Positions 6,822-13,338 of a DNA stretch of 29,761 nt are shown here, in pieces. Every line of letters starts with the position of its first letter. The first letter of the stretch is position 1. The stretch comes from an uncultured Oscillospiraceae bacterium. GTDB lineage: Bacteria > Bacillota > Clostridia > Oscillospirales > Oscillospiraceae. The notes under the pieces are model-generated. The model saw only the letters and a list, made by a program, of their open reading frames with translations, was not told the origin of the DNA and searched no databases. The translations under genes were made by a program, and so were the position numbers. Location of the stretch: contig CAKTNP010000026.1 in the NCBI GenBank assembly GCA_934589155.1, forward strand, positions 1 to 29,761, written 5' to 3'.

Positions 6822-7235
6822 GTGGAAAACTACTTTTCCATGCACATGGAAGAAAAAGAAGTGGCGGCCGTCAGCGCCCTGGGCCTGGCCCATGTGGGCG
6901 ACGGGGTCTATGAGCTGCTGGTCCGGAGCTGGATCTGCGGCCACGGGGATACCACCGCCCGGAATATGCACAGGGACACGGTGCGCTGGGTCTCCGCCCC
7001 GGCCCAGGCGGCTTTTGTGGAGAAGATCCTGCCGAAGCTGACACCGGAGGAGGAGGCCCTGTATCGCCGGGGCCGGAATACCCGGCTCCACGGCATCCCC
7101 AAGAACGCCAGCCCCGGGGAGTACGCCCGGGCCACGGGCCTGGAATGTCTGTTCGGGGGCCTGTATCTCATGGGAAGAACCGACCGGCTCAACGAGCTGT
7201 TCGTGTCGGTGATGGAGGAGCTTTATGGCATTTGA
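6822..7235 (+). CDS. mrnC: Mini-ribonuclease III (23S rRNA maturation)
   Basis: The 137-residue protein is an RNase III catalytic domain without a double-stranded RNA binding domain, the layout of MrnC. The signature LAHVGDGVYELLVR at about 22-35 carries the catalytic Asp (D27). A C-terminal helix (ATGLECLFGGLYLMGRTDRLNELF) matches the second half of the site. MrnC trims the ends of 23S rRNA precursors in Bacillota. The start is a GTG at 6822 with GGGAGG 7 nt upstream. The gene ends inside the next gene (11-nt overlap), so the pair is coupled. Confidence 0.94.
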   Translation: MENYFSMHMEEKEVAAVSALGLAHVGDGVYELLVRSWICGHGDTTARNMHRDTVRWVSAPAQAAFVEKILPKLTPEEEALYRRGRNTRLHGIPKNASPGEYARATGLECLFGGLYLMGRTDRLNELFVSVMEELYGI

Positions 7236-8973
7236 TGCGATTTTTATGTCCGGGATCCTGGATGAGATCCGGGAAACCTGCCTGGACGCCCGGGTGGAGA
7301 AGATCCACGAGCCCACCCGGGATACGGTGATCCTGCACCTGCGGTGCCGCCAGGGCCGGGCCCGGCTCCTGATCGCCGCCAACCCTGCCGCCCCCCGGCT
7401 CCACCTGACGGAGGCCAACCCGGAAAACCCCGACGTGCCGCCTATGTTCTGCATGCTCCTGCGGAAGCATTTGCAGGGGGGAAAGCTCCTGTCCGTGGAG
7501 CAGCTGCCCATGGAGCGAGCGGTGATCTTCACATTCTCCTGTGTGGACGAGCTGGGCGACCTGACGGAAAAGAAGTTGGTGGCGGAACTCATGGGCCGGA
7601 CCAGCAACATTTACCTCCTGGATAAGGAGGGGCGGATCCTGGACTGCCTGCGGCGGGTGGGGCTGGAGGCCAAGCGTCCCGCCCTGCCGGGCCTGCGGTA
7701 CCAGTACCCGGAGCCGGTGGAAAAGCTGGACCCGGCGGGAGCCACGGAGCCGGAGATCCGGGCGGCCCTGGAGGGCCCCGGGGCGGACCTTTTGGCGGAC
7801 CGGCTCATGGACGGCTTCGGCGGCCTGTCGCCCCTGACCTGCCGGGAGGGGGCCCTGTATGCCGCCGGAGATCCGGATGCCCGGCTCGAGGGTGCGGATC
7901 ATACAAAAATTGCGAACGGGATTTGGAGATTCTTCCAAACTTATGTGGCCGGGTCGGAGCGGGGGGCCTATCTCGTGCGGAACGCTGCCGGGGAGCCCAA
8001 GGCCTATGCTTTTTGCCCGATCCTGGAATACGGGCCCCAAATGCCCTGGGAAAAGGCCGCCTCCTTCGGGGCTTTGCTGGATTCCTATTACACCCTTCGG
8101 GACCGGCGGGATGCCATGCGGCAGAAGGCCCAGACCGTGCGGAAGACCGTGTCCAATCTGGCAGACCGGACCCGGCGAAAGCTGGCCATTCAGGAAAAGG
8201 AGCGGGCCGCTACCCTGGACCGGGAGCGGCTGCGGCAGCTGGGGGACATTGTGACCGCCAATCTTCATGTCATCGGCCGGGGCCAGAAGGTACTCCGGGC
8301 CGTGGATTTCTATGACGAAGAGATGCCGGAGGTGAACATTCCTCTTCAGGTCCAGCTGTCTCCCCAGCAAAACGCGGCGAAATTCTACAAAGACTACGCC
8401 AAGGCGAAAAATGCCGAGAAAATGCTGACTCAGCAGATGGAGTTGGGAAACACGGAGCTGCAATACTTGCAGAGCGTGCTGGAGGAGCTGGACCGGGCGG
8501 AGACGGAAAACGAGCTGGAGGAGATCCGGCAGGAGCTGATCCAGGGGGGGTATCTGCGGAATACCGGCGGAAAAAAGCGGGTGAAAGCCACCCTCTCCCG
8601 GCCAATGCAGTTTCGCTCCACCGACGGATTCCTCATTTATGTGGGCCGAAACAACCGGCAGAACGACGAACTGACGGGGAAACTGGCGCGTAAGGACGAC
8701 ATTTGGCTCCATGTGCAGAAGCTCCACGGATGCCACGCCGTCATTGCCTGCGCCGGGGCGGAGGTGCCCGACGACACCGTGACCCAGGCGGCGGAGCTGG
8801 CAGCCTGGTTCTCCCAGGGAGCCAAGAGCCAGAACGTGGCCGTGGACGTGACCCCGGTGAAGTTTGTGAAGAAGCCCCAGGGCTCCAAGCCCGGCATGGC
8901 GGTGTACACCCGGTACCGGACGGTGTATGTGACCCCAGACCCGGGGTTGGCGGACCGCCTGCGTGAAAAATAA
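7225..8973 (+). CDS. rqcH: RqcH, NFACT-family ribosome quality control factor
   Basis: The 582-residue protein has the NFACT order. The N-terminal NFACT-N domain (1 to about 240) begins MAFDAIFMSGILDEI. Helix-hairpin-helix and coiled-coil parts follow (about 280-450, very Glu/Arg rich), then the NFACT-R domain (about 455-580; FRSTDGFLIYVGRNNRQNDELT...DIWLHVQKLHGCHAVI). RqcH binds 50S subunits carrying stalled peptidyl-tRNA and directs C-terminal alanine tailing. Older annotations call it fibronectin-binding protein. The key DR pair of RqcH (97-98 in B. subtilis) reads E97-R98 here, a conservative change. The ATG at 7225 overlaps the end of mrnC. Confidence 0.93.
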   Translation: MAFDAIFMSGILDEIRETCLDARVEKIHEPTRDTVILHLRCRQGRARLLIAANPAAPRLHLTEANPENPDVPPMFCMLLRKHLQGGKLLSVEQLPMERAVIFTFSCVDELGDLTEKKLVAELMGRTSNIYLLDKEGRILDCLRRVGLEAKRPALPGLRYQYPEPVEKLDPAGATEPEIRAALEGPGADLLADRLMDGFGGLSPLTCREGALYAAGDPDARLEGADHTKIANGIWRFFQTYVAGSERGAYLVRNAAGEPKAYAFCPILEYGPQMPWEKAASFGALLDSYYTLRDRRDAMRQKAQTVRKTVSNLADRTRRKLAIQEKERAATLDRERLRQLGDIVTANLHVIGRGQKVLRAVDFYDEEMPEVNIPLQVQLSPQQNAAKFYKDYAKAKNAEKMLTQQMELGNTELQYLQSVLEELDRAETENELEEIRQELIQGGYLRNTGGKKRVKATLSRPMQFRSTDGFLIYVGRNNRQNDELTGKLARKDDIWLHVQKLHGCHAVIACAGAEVPDDTVTQAAELAAWFSQGAKSQNVAVDVTPVKFVKKPQGSKPGMAVYTRYRTVYVTPDPGLADRLREK

Positions 8974-8975
8974 AA

Positions 8976-9006
8976 AGATCTCTCCCGGCATCACCGGGGG
9001 AGATCT
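8976..9006. terminator. Bidirectional terminator between rqcH and the DUF805 gene
   Basis: A 13-bp stem (8976-8988/8994-9006, one G-U pair) with loop CATCA lies between two convergent genes. On the - strand it is followed by TTTTTATTTTT, a strong U-run. On the + strand no T-run follows, so it mainly ends the DUF805 transcript. Confidence 0.8.
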
Positions 9007-9021
9007 GCCGCTATGGACGCT

Positions 9022-9390
9022 TTACAGGGACTGACCGGCGGGGCCGTACTGGTTGTCACCGGCCTGGGAAGGCTGGGCCAGGAACACGATGAGAATGATC
9101 TCACCTATTGCGGGAATCAGGCACAGCAGCAGGTACCAGGCGGACTTGCCGGTGTCGTGGAGCCGGCGGAAACTCATGGCCAGGCCGGGGATTAGCAGAG
9201 CCAGGCCGTAAAGAGCAGTGACGATCCTGAAGATCGTGCCCAGAGCGGGAATCAGGCACAGGATCTGCAGAACGGCAACTACAATGGCGTTGCCGAGGAC
9301 GGCCCACCAGTAATCCGGCACATTGGTCCGGCCGGAGAAGGCGGTGTAGTTGGTCCAGATCTTGCGATAGGCGTCTACGATTTTTTGCAT
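9022..9390 (-). CDS. DUF805 family membrane protein
   Basis: The 122-residue protein shows the DUF805 pattern. It opens with an N-terminal Y-----FSGR motif (KIWTNYTAFSGRTNVPDYWWAVLG). Hydrophobic helices follow at about 28-47 and 52-73, then the loop SFRRLHDTGKSAWYLLL and a last helix at about 86-104. DUF805 proteins are small integral membrane proteins of unknown function. The ATG at 9390 has an AGGAGA site about 8 nt upstream. It is a single-gene unit with its own promoter and terminator. Confidence 0.88.
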   Translation of the reverse strand: MQKIVDAYRKIWTNYTAFSGRTNVPDYWWAVLGNAIVVAVLQILCLIPALGTIFRIVTALYGLALLIPGLAMSFRRLHDTGKSAWYLLLCLIPAIGEIILIVFLAQPSQAGDNQYGPAGQSL

Positions 9391-9423
9391 GGAACTCTCT
9401 CCTTTGTGTTTATTTGCAATTTC

Positions 9424-9452
9424 ATTCTATCATGGCGACCCGGGCAACGCAA
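9424..9452 (-). promoter_or_regulatory. Promoter of the DUF805 gene
   Basis: On the - strand, TTGCGT (9447-9452), a 17-bp spacer and TAGAAT (9424-9429) lie 34 nt upstream of the start codon. The -35 match is weak. Confidence 0.5.
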
Positions 9453-9500
9453 GAGAAACTCCGGAACCGGAATGTTTAAGATAAATTTAGAAAAAATTTG

Positions 9501-9529
9501 GAGACATTCGGGGGGAAATATGCTATACT
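9501..9529 (+). promoter_or_regulatory. Promoter of the DUF3810 gene
   Basis: GAGACA (9501-9506), a 17-bp spacer and TATACT (9524-9529) with a TG extended -10 at 9521-9522 lie 36 nt before the start codon. The sequence around 9475-9500 is AT-rich and could act as an UP element. Confidence 0.65.
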
Positions 9530-9565
9530 AAGTACCAGCTATGAACGTTAGAAAGGAGACCGCTT

Positions 9566-10735
9566 ATGCGAAACCTTCGCGGCTACTTTACGGCAGGCAT
9601 TTTTGCCGGGCTGACCTGGCTTTTGACGAAGCTGGCGGCCCGTTACCATGAGGTGATCTATTCCTTCTTCCCCTTCGTGTCCCGGACGATCATGGATTTC
9701 CTGGCGGAGCTGTCTGCAAAGACTTCCGGCTGCCTGTGGCAGACCCTGGTGCTATTGTACCTAGCCATCCTGGTGGTAACCATCGGCATTATGATCTTCA
9801 CCCACTATAATTTCTTCCGCTGGCTGGGCTGGGTGGCGGCCTCCCTGTCCGTGGTGGCCTTCCTGTTCATGGGTATTTACGGCCTGAACTACTACGGCGA
9901 TCCGTTGGCGGACAGTATGCTCTTCAAGGTGGATAAGTATTCCGTGTCCGATCTGCAGGAGGCCGCGGAATATTACCAGGCCAAGGCCAACGAGTTGGCG
10001 ACCCAGGTACCCCGGGTGGACGGAGACCTGAATTTCAGCGACTTTGACACACTGGCTGCCCGGGCGCCCCAGGGCTTTACAACCCTGACGGAGAAGTTTT
10101 CCGTCTTCGGCGGCACCCAGGTCCCGGTGAAGCAGCTGGGCTGGGCGGATTGGTACTCTAAAATGGGCATTACCGGCATTACCATCGGCATAACCGGCGA
10201 GGCCTGTGTGAATCCTCAGACCTACCCTGGGGCCCTACCTCTGACCATGTGTCATGAAATGGCTCACCGGAAGACCATCGTCCGGGAGGATGACGCCAAT
10301 TTCGCCGCGTTTCTGGCCTGTGATGCCAATGAGAACGTGCAGTTCCGCTATTCCGGCTACTTTATGGCCTACATTTACTGCCGGAACACTTTGAGCTCCG
10401 CAAACTCCGGAGCCGCCGCTACCCTGCGGGCTACGGAAAGCCAGGAGCTGCAGCATGACATTGCCGCCTATTCTGCCTATGTCAAGCAGTTTGAGGGCAA
10501 GACCCAGGATAAGGCCACGGAGGTCAACGATAAATATCTCAAGACCGTGGGTCAGGAGCAGGGCGTAACCTCCTACGGAAACGTTACGGACCAGCTGGTG
10601 AATTGGTATCTGAAGAACTGGGATCCGGATCTGGAGAAGGAAGAGGAGCCTCTCTTCGATCCCTACCATCCGGAGGCCACCCAGCAGACCGAACCCACTG
10701 AGACCGTGGAAGAAATCACGGAAAACGACGCGTAA
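9566..10735 (+). CDS. DUF3810 membrane protein with HExxH zinc-protease-like motif
   Basis: The 389-residue protein has membrane helices at about 8-25, 58-79 and 85-107, then a large domain on one side of the membrane. The segment LPLTMCHEMAHRKTIVREDDANFAAFLAC (226-252) contains HExxH (H230, E231, H234) and a following E-D-D-A-N-F. This is the DUF3810 arrangement and resembles gluzincin-type metallopeptidases, with E241 or a neighbour as the likely third ligand. The tail (355-389) is acidic and Pro/Thr rich. Substrates of the family are unknown. The ATG at 9566 has AAAGGAG 7 nt upstream. rsmG follows 49 nt later without a clear terminator, so they may share an mRNA. Confidence 0.82.
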   Translation: MRNLRGYFTAGIFAGLTWLLTKLAARYHEVIYSFFPFVSRTIMDFLAELSAKTSGCLWQTLVLLYLAILVVTIGIMIFTHYNFFRWLGWVAASLSVVAFLFMGIYGLNYYGDPLADSMLFKVDKYSVSDLQEAAEYYQAKANELATQVPRVDGDLNFSDFDTLAARAPQGFTTLTEKFSVFGGTQVPVKQLGWADWYSKMGITGITIGITGEACVNPQTYPGALPLTMCHEMAHRKTIVREDDANFAAFLACDANENVQFRYSGYFMAYIYCRNTLSSANSGAAATLRATESQELQHDIAAYSAYVKQFEGKTQDKATEVNDKYLKTVGQEQGVTSYGNVTDQLVNWYLKNWDPDLEKEEEPLFDPYHPEATQQTEPTETVEEITENDA

Positions 10736-10784
10736 AAACCATCCCGGACCCCAGGGCCCGGGATGCGTGCTATTAGGAGAGAAT

Positions 10785-11486
10785 ATGGACAAGATGATGG
10801 AAGCCCTGGGCCGGGGAGCCCAGGCCTACGGCATTGCCCTGGACGGAGCCCAGATGGAGACCCTGTGCCGTTTCGGCCGGGCCATGCTGGAAAAGAATCA
10901 GGTCATGAACCTGACTGCCATAACGGACCCGGAGCAGGTGGCAATGAACCACTTTGTGGACAGTTTGATGCTCTTAAAGGAAGGGGACTTCCGGCACAGG
11001 CGGGTCATCGATGTGGGATGCGGCGGCGGTTTTCCCGGCGTGCCCATGAAGGTGGGCTGCCCGGAGATGGAACTGACCCTCCTCGACTCCTTGGGCAAGC
11101 GCATGCACTGGCTGGAGGAGACTCTGCCGGACCTGAGCATCCGAGCCGAGTGCGTCACCGCCCGGGCGGAGGAAGAGGCAGCTCGCCGCCGGGAGCGGTA
11201 TGACTTTGCCGTGAGCCGGGCGGTGGCACGGCTCAATGTGCTGGCGGAGCTGTGCCTGCCCTATGTGAAGGTGGGCGGGTACTTTTTGGCCATGAAGGCC
11301 GCCGCTGCCCAGGAGGAGTTACGCCAGGCGGAAAAGGGCATTGGACTCCTGGGCGGAACGGTAGAGGCCCTGCGGGAATACGAGTTGGAGGGGGCCTCCA
11401 GAGCCATCGTGGTGGTCCGAAAGACAGCTCCCACCCCGGCCAAGTACCCGAGGGCTTACGCCAAGATCAAGCAAAGACCTCTGTAA
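10785..11486 (+). CDS. rsmG: 16S rRNA (guanine-527-N7)-methyltransferase RsmG
   Basis: The 233-residue protein methylates G527 of 16S rRNA with S-adenosylmethionine. Seen are the N-terminal helix (LDGAQMETLCRFGRAMLEKNQVMNLTAI), NHFVDSLML, the SAM-binding loop VIDVGCGGGFPGVPMK, the LLDSLGKRMHWLE strand, and the terminal KYPRAYAKIKQRPL, all typical. I choose the ATG at 10785, not the upstream TTG at 10767, because AGGAGA lies 4 nt before it and the family N-terminus fits. A small GC hairpin (ATCCCGG...CCCGGGAT, 10741-10764) precedes it, without a T-run. A strong terminator follows the gene. Confidence 0.96.
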   Translation: MDKMMEALGRGAQAYGIALDGAQMETLCRFGRAMLEKNQVMNLTAITDPEQVAMNHFVDSLMLLKEGDFRHRRVIDVGCGGGFPGVPMKVGCPEMELTLLDSLGKRMHWLEETLPDLSIRAECVTARAEEEAARRRERYDFAVSRAVARLNVLAELCLPYVKVGGYFLAMKAAAAQEELRQAEKGIGLLGGTVEALREYELEGASRAIVVVRKTAPTPAKYPRAYAKIKQRPL

Positions 11487-11493
11487 CAGAAGG

Positions 11494-11524
11494 ATCCCGG
11501 CAGGAAGCCCCTGCCGGGATTTTT
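11494..11524 (+). terminator. Rho-independent terminator of rsmG
   Basis: A perfect 11-bp stem ATCCCGGCAGG/CCTGCCGGGAT (11494-11504/11510-11520) with a 5-nt loop is followed by TTTT. It lies between convergent rsmG and the MATE gene. The - strand side has no good T-run. Confidence 0.88.
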
Positions 11525-11534
11525 ATGCGCCAAA

Positions 11535-12938
11535 TCAATGGGCGGCCGTCAGGGACCGGGAAAGATGCTGAAGGGTGGGGACGGTGATGAAGAAGGCCAG
11601 AATATCCGCCAGAGCCATGAAGTACAACAGGCCGTCCAGACCCCACAGAAGGGGCAGGAGCAGCGGAAGCCCTACGCCGAAGCCGATCTCCCGGATCATG
11701 GACAGGGCCGTAGAGGGCCATGCCTTGCCCAGCGCCTGGACGTAGATCACGGCGCCTTTGTTAAAGCAGGACAGAGACAGGGTGCACAGGAACAGTCGAA
11801 TGCACCGGACGGCGAACCGGGTATAGTAAACGCTTTCCTGCCGGGCACCGAAGAGATCCACGAAAAACCGGGGGAAACCCTCAAACAGGGCCGTGGCCGC
11901 AAGACCAACGATCAGCTCTGCCGTCAGGAGTTTTTTCATCAGCTCTCTGGCCCGGTCTGCCCGGCCGGCGCCCATGTTGTAGCCCACAATGGAAATACAG
12001 CCGGCGGACAGGCCGATGGCAATGGAGATGACGATCTGGTAGAGCTTCATGACGATGCCCACAACGGCGGTTGGAATCTGGGCATAAGCCTCCTGGCCGA
12101 AAATGGGGTCCAGGGCTCCGTATTTTCTGCACATATTGAGGACCGTGGCCATGGACAGCACCACGCTGATCTGGGACAGAAAGCTGGTAAGGCCCAGGGG
12201 CAGGATCCGTCCCAGAAGGGGAAAGTCCAGACGGAAACTGCGCCGCTGGAGTTTCACGGACTTCATGCGGGCGAGATACCAAAGGGACAGAAGGGCAGAG
12301 AGGATCTGGCCCGCCGCGGTGGCCACGGCCGCCCCCATCATGCCCCAGCGGCAGACAAAGATAAAAATGGGATCCAGAATAATGTTGGTGACGGCGCCCG
12401 AGAGCAGGGCTGCCATGGCAAACCGAGGGCTGCCGTCAGAGCGAATGATGGGGTTCATGGCCTGGCCGAACATATAAAAGGGAAGCCCCAGGGCAATCCA
12501 GAAGAAGTATTCCCGGGACAGGTCGAAGGTTTCGGCATTGACCCGGGCACCGAAGGCAGTCAGAATGGGGTCCCGAAAAATCAGGTAAACGGCCCCCAGA
12601 ATGAGACCTGCCAGTACCGTCAGGGTCACTCCGGTGCCGACAGCCCGGTGGGCTTCCTCCTCTTCTCCGGCGCCCAGACGGATGCTGACAAAGGCACAGC
12701 AGCCGTCGCCGATCATGGTGGCCACGGCCAGGGCAATGACCGTCAGGGGAAAGACCACGCTGTTGGCGGCGTTGCCGTAGGATCCCAAATAGTCGGCGTT
12801 GGCGATAAAGATCTGGTCCACGATGTTGTACAGGGCGCCGACCAGCAGGGAAATGATGCAGGGTAGGGCGAACCTGACCATAAGTCTGCCCAGCTTTTCC
12901 GTGGACAGGCTATTATTGGAAGCTGCTTGATGTTCCAT
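11535..12938 (-). CDS. MATE family multidrug/solute exporter (MepA/NorM-like)
   Basis: The 467-residue protein has about 12 hydrophobic helices in two related halves, the MATE fold. It opens with KLGRLMVRFALPCIISLLVGALYNIVDQIFIA, the usual MATE N-terminus where helix 1 faces the lipid gate. The MepA-like features YGNAANSVVFPLTVIALAVATMIGDG and SIVGYNMGAGRADRARE (second-half match) are present. Such proteins export cationic compounds using Na+ or H+ gradients. The cargo cannot be read from sequence. The ATG at 12938 has AGGAGG about 7 nt upstream. The gene is alone in its unit and preceded by an unusual leader with terminator and alternative pairing (12954-13060), so expression is probably controlled by attenuation. 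Confidence 0.92.
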   Translation of the reverse strand: MEHQAASNNSLSTEKLGRLMVRFALPCIISLLVGALYNIVDQIFIANADYLGSYGNAANSVVFPLTVIALAVATMIGDGCCAFVSIRLGAGEEEEAHRAVGTGVTLTVLAGLILGAVYLIFRDPILTAFGARVNAETFDLSREYFFWIALGLPFYMFGQAMNPIIRSDGSPRFAMAALLSGAVTNIILDPIFIFVCRWGMMGAAVATAAGQILSALLSLWYLARMKSVKLQRRSFRLDFPLLGRILPLGLTSFLSQISVVLSMATVLNMCRKYGALDPIFGQEAYAQIPTAVVGIVMKLYQIVISIAIGLSAGCISIVGYNMGAGRADRARELMKKLLTAELIVGLAATALFEGFPRFFVDLFGARQESVYYTRFAVRCIRLFLCTLSLSCFNKGAVIYVQALGKAWPSTALSMIREIGFGVGLPLLLPLLWGLDGLLYFMALADILAFFITVPTLQHLSRSLTAAH

Positions 12939-12960
12939 AAAAAATCCTCCTGTTTACGGC

Positions 12961-13059
12961 CGGACACGATGGATCCGGGCGCAGGGAGGCATAAAAAAAC
13001 GATACACCTGCGCCCATTCCGTTTCGTATCAGAATGCGCACATTCGTGTATCGTGTCCG
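12961..13059 (-). promoter_or_regulatory. MATE gene leader: attenuator or riboswitch candidate with competing structures
   Basis: The - strand RNA between promoter and gene can fold in two ways. Terminator form: ACGATACAC (13046-13054) pairs with GTGTATCGT (12999-13007), a 9-bp stem directly followed by seven U including the last paired base (12993-12999). Alternative form: CGGACACGAT (13050-13059) pairs with ATCGTGTCCG (12961-12970) over 10 bp, and GGGCGCAGG (13007-13015) pairs with CCTGCGCCC (12977-12985) over 9 bp. The 5' arms of the two forms share 13050-13054, so they exclude each other. A small GAATG/CATTC hairpin lies in the middle (13032-13045). A 12-codon frame (12954-12992) is also present but lacks a good ribosome site. 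I recognise no known riboswitch class. Confidence 0.65.
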
Positions 13060-13081
13060 TCCGTATTTGATTTTTCTGGGT

Positions 13082-13110
13082 ATTTTACCACGGATCCCGG
13101 GAAAATGCAA
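13082..13110 (-). promoter_or_regulatory. Promoter of the MATE gene
   Basis: On the - strand, TTGCAT (13105-13110), a 17-bp spacer and TAAAAT (13082-13087) with TGG extended -10 give a transcript start near 13075, about 140 nt before the start codon. This places the entire attenuator-like structure within the transcript. Confidence 0.8.
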
Positions 13111-13123
13111 GGAGAAAATGGGT

Positions 13124-13174
13124 ATGGAAAAACCCTCGCCGCTCGGGGACCAGCCGTGCGTTGAGGGTTTCCAT
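13124..13174 (-). terminator. Second hairpin downstream of acsB, possible back-up terminator
   Basis: On the - strand, GGAAACCCTC (13165-13174) pairs with GAGGGTTTTTCC (13126-13137), leaving a 2-nt bulge, with the U-run inside and after the stem. It lies between the acsB terminator and the MATE promoter. The AT-rich stretch 13175-13300 between the two hairpins has no supported gene. A 10-codon frame at 13197 (+) has a fair ribosome site but nothing else to support it. Confidence 0.4.
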
Positions 13175-13304
13175 CAAAGAAAAAGAGAGGTGGAAAATGA
13201 AAAAGAATCATTGCATGCTTATATACTAACAGAGAGTTGTTACGAAAATAAGAGGGGAGTTATTAAAAAAGTATTACATTTCAAGAAATCTACAAAAGGC
13301 AGAG

Positions 13305-13333
13305 AAAGGCCCGGTCCAGTGGACCGGGCCTTT
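13305..13333 (-). terminator. Terminator hairpin of the cooS-cooC-acsB operon
   Basis: A perfect 13-bp stem AAAGGCCCGGTCC/GGACCGGGCCTTT with a 3-nt loop begins 6 nt after the acsB stop on the - strand. The following bases (CTCTGCCTTTT) are a late, weak T-run. Confidence 0.75.
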
Positions 13334-13338
13334 GGATA

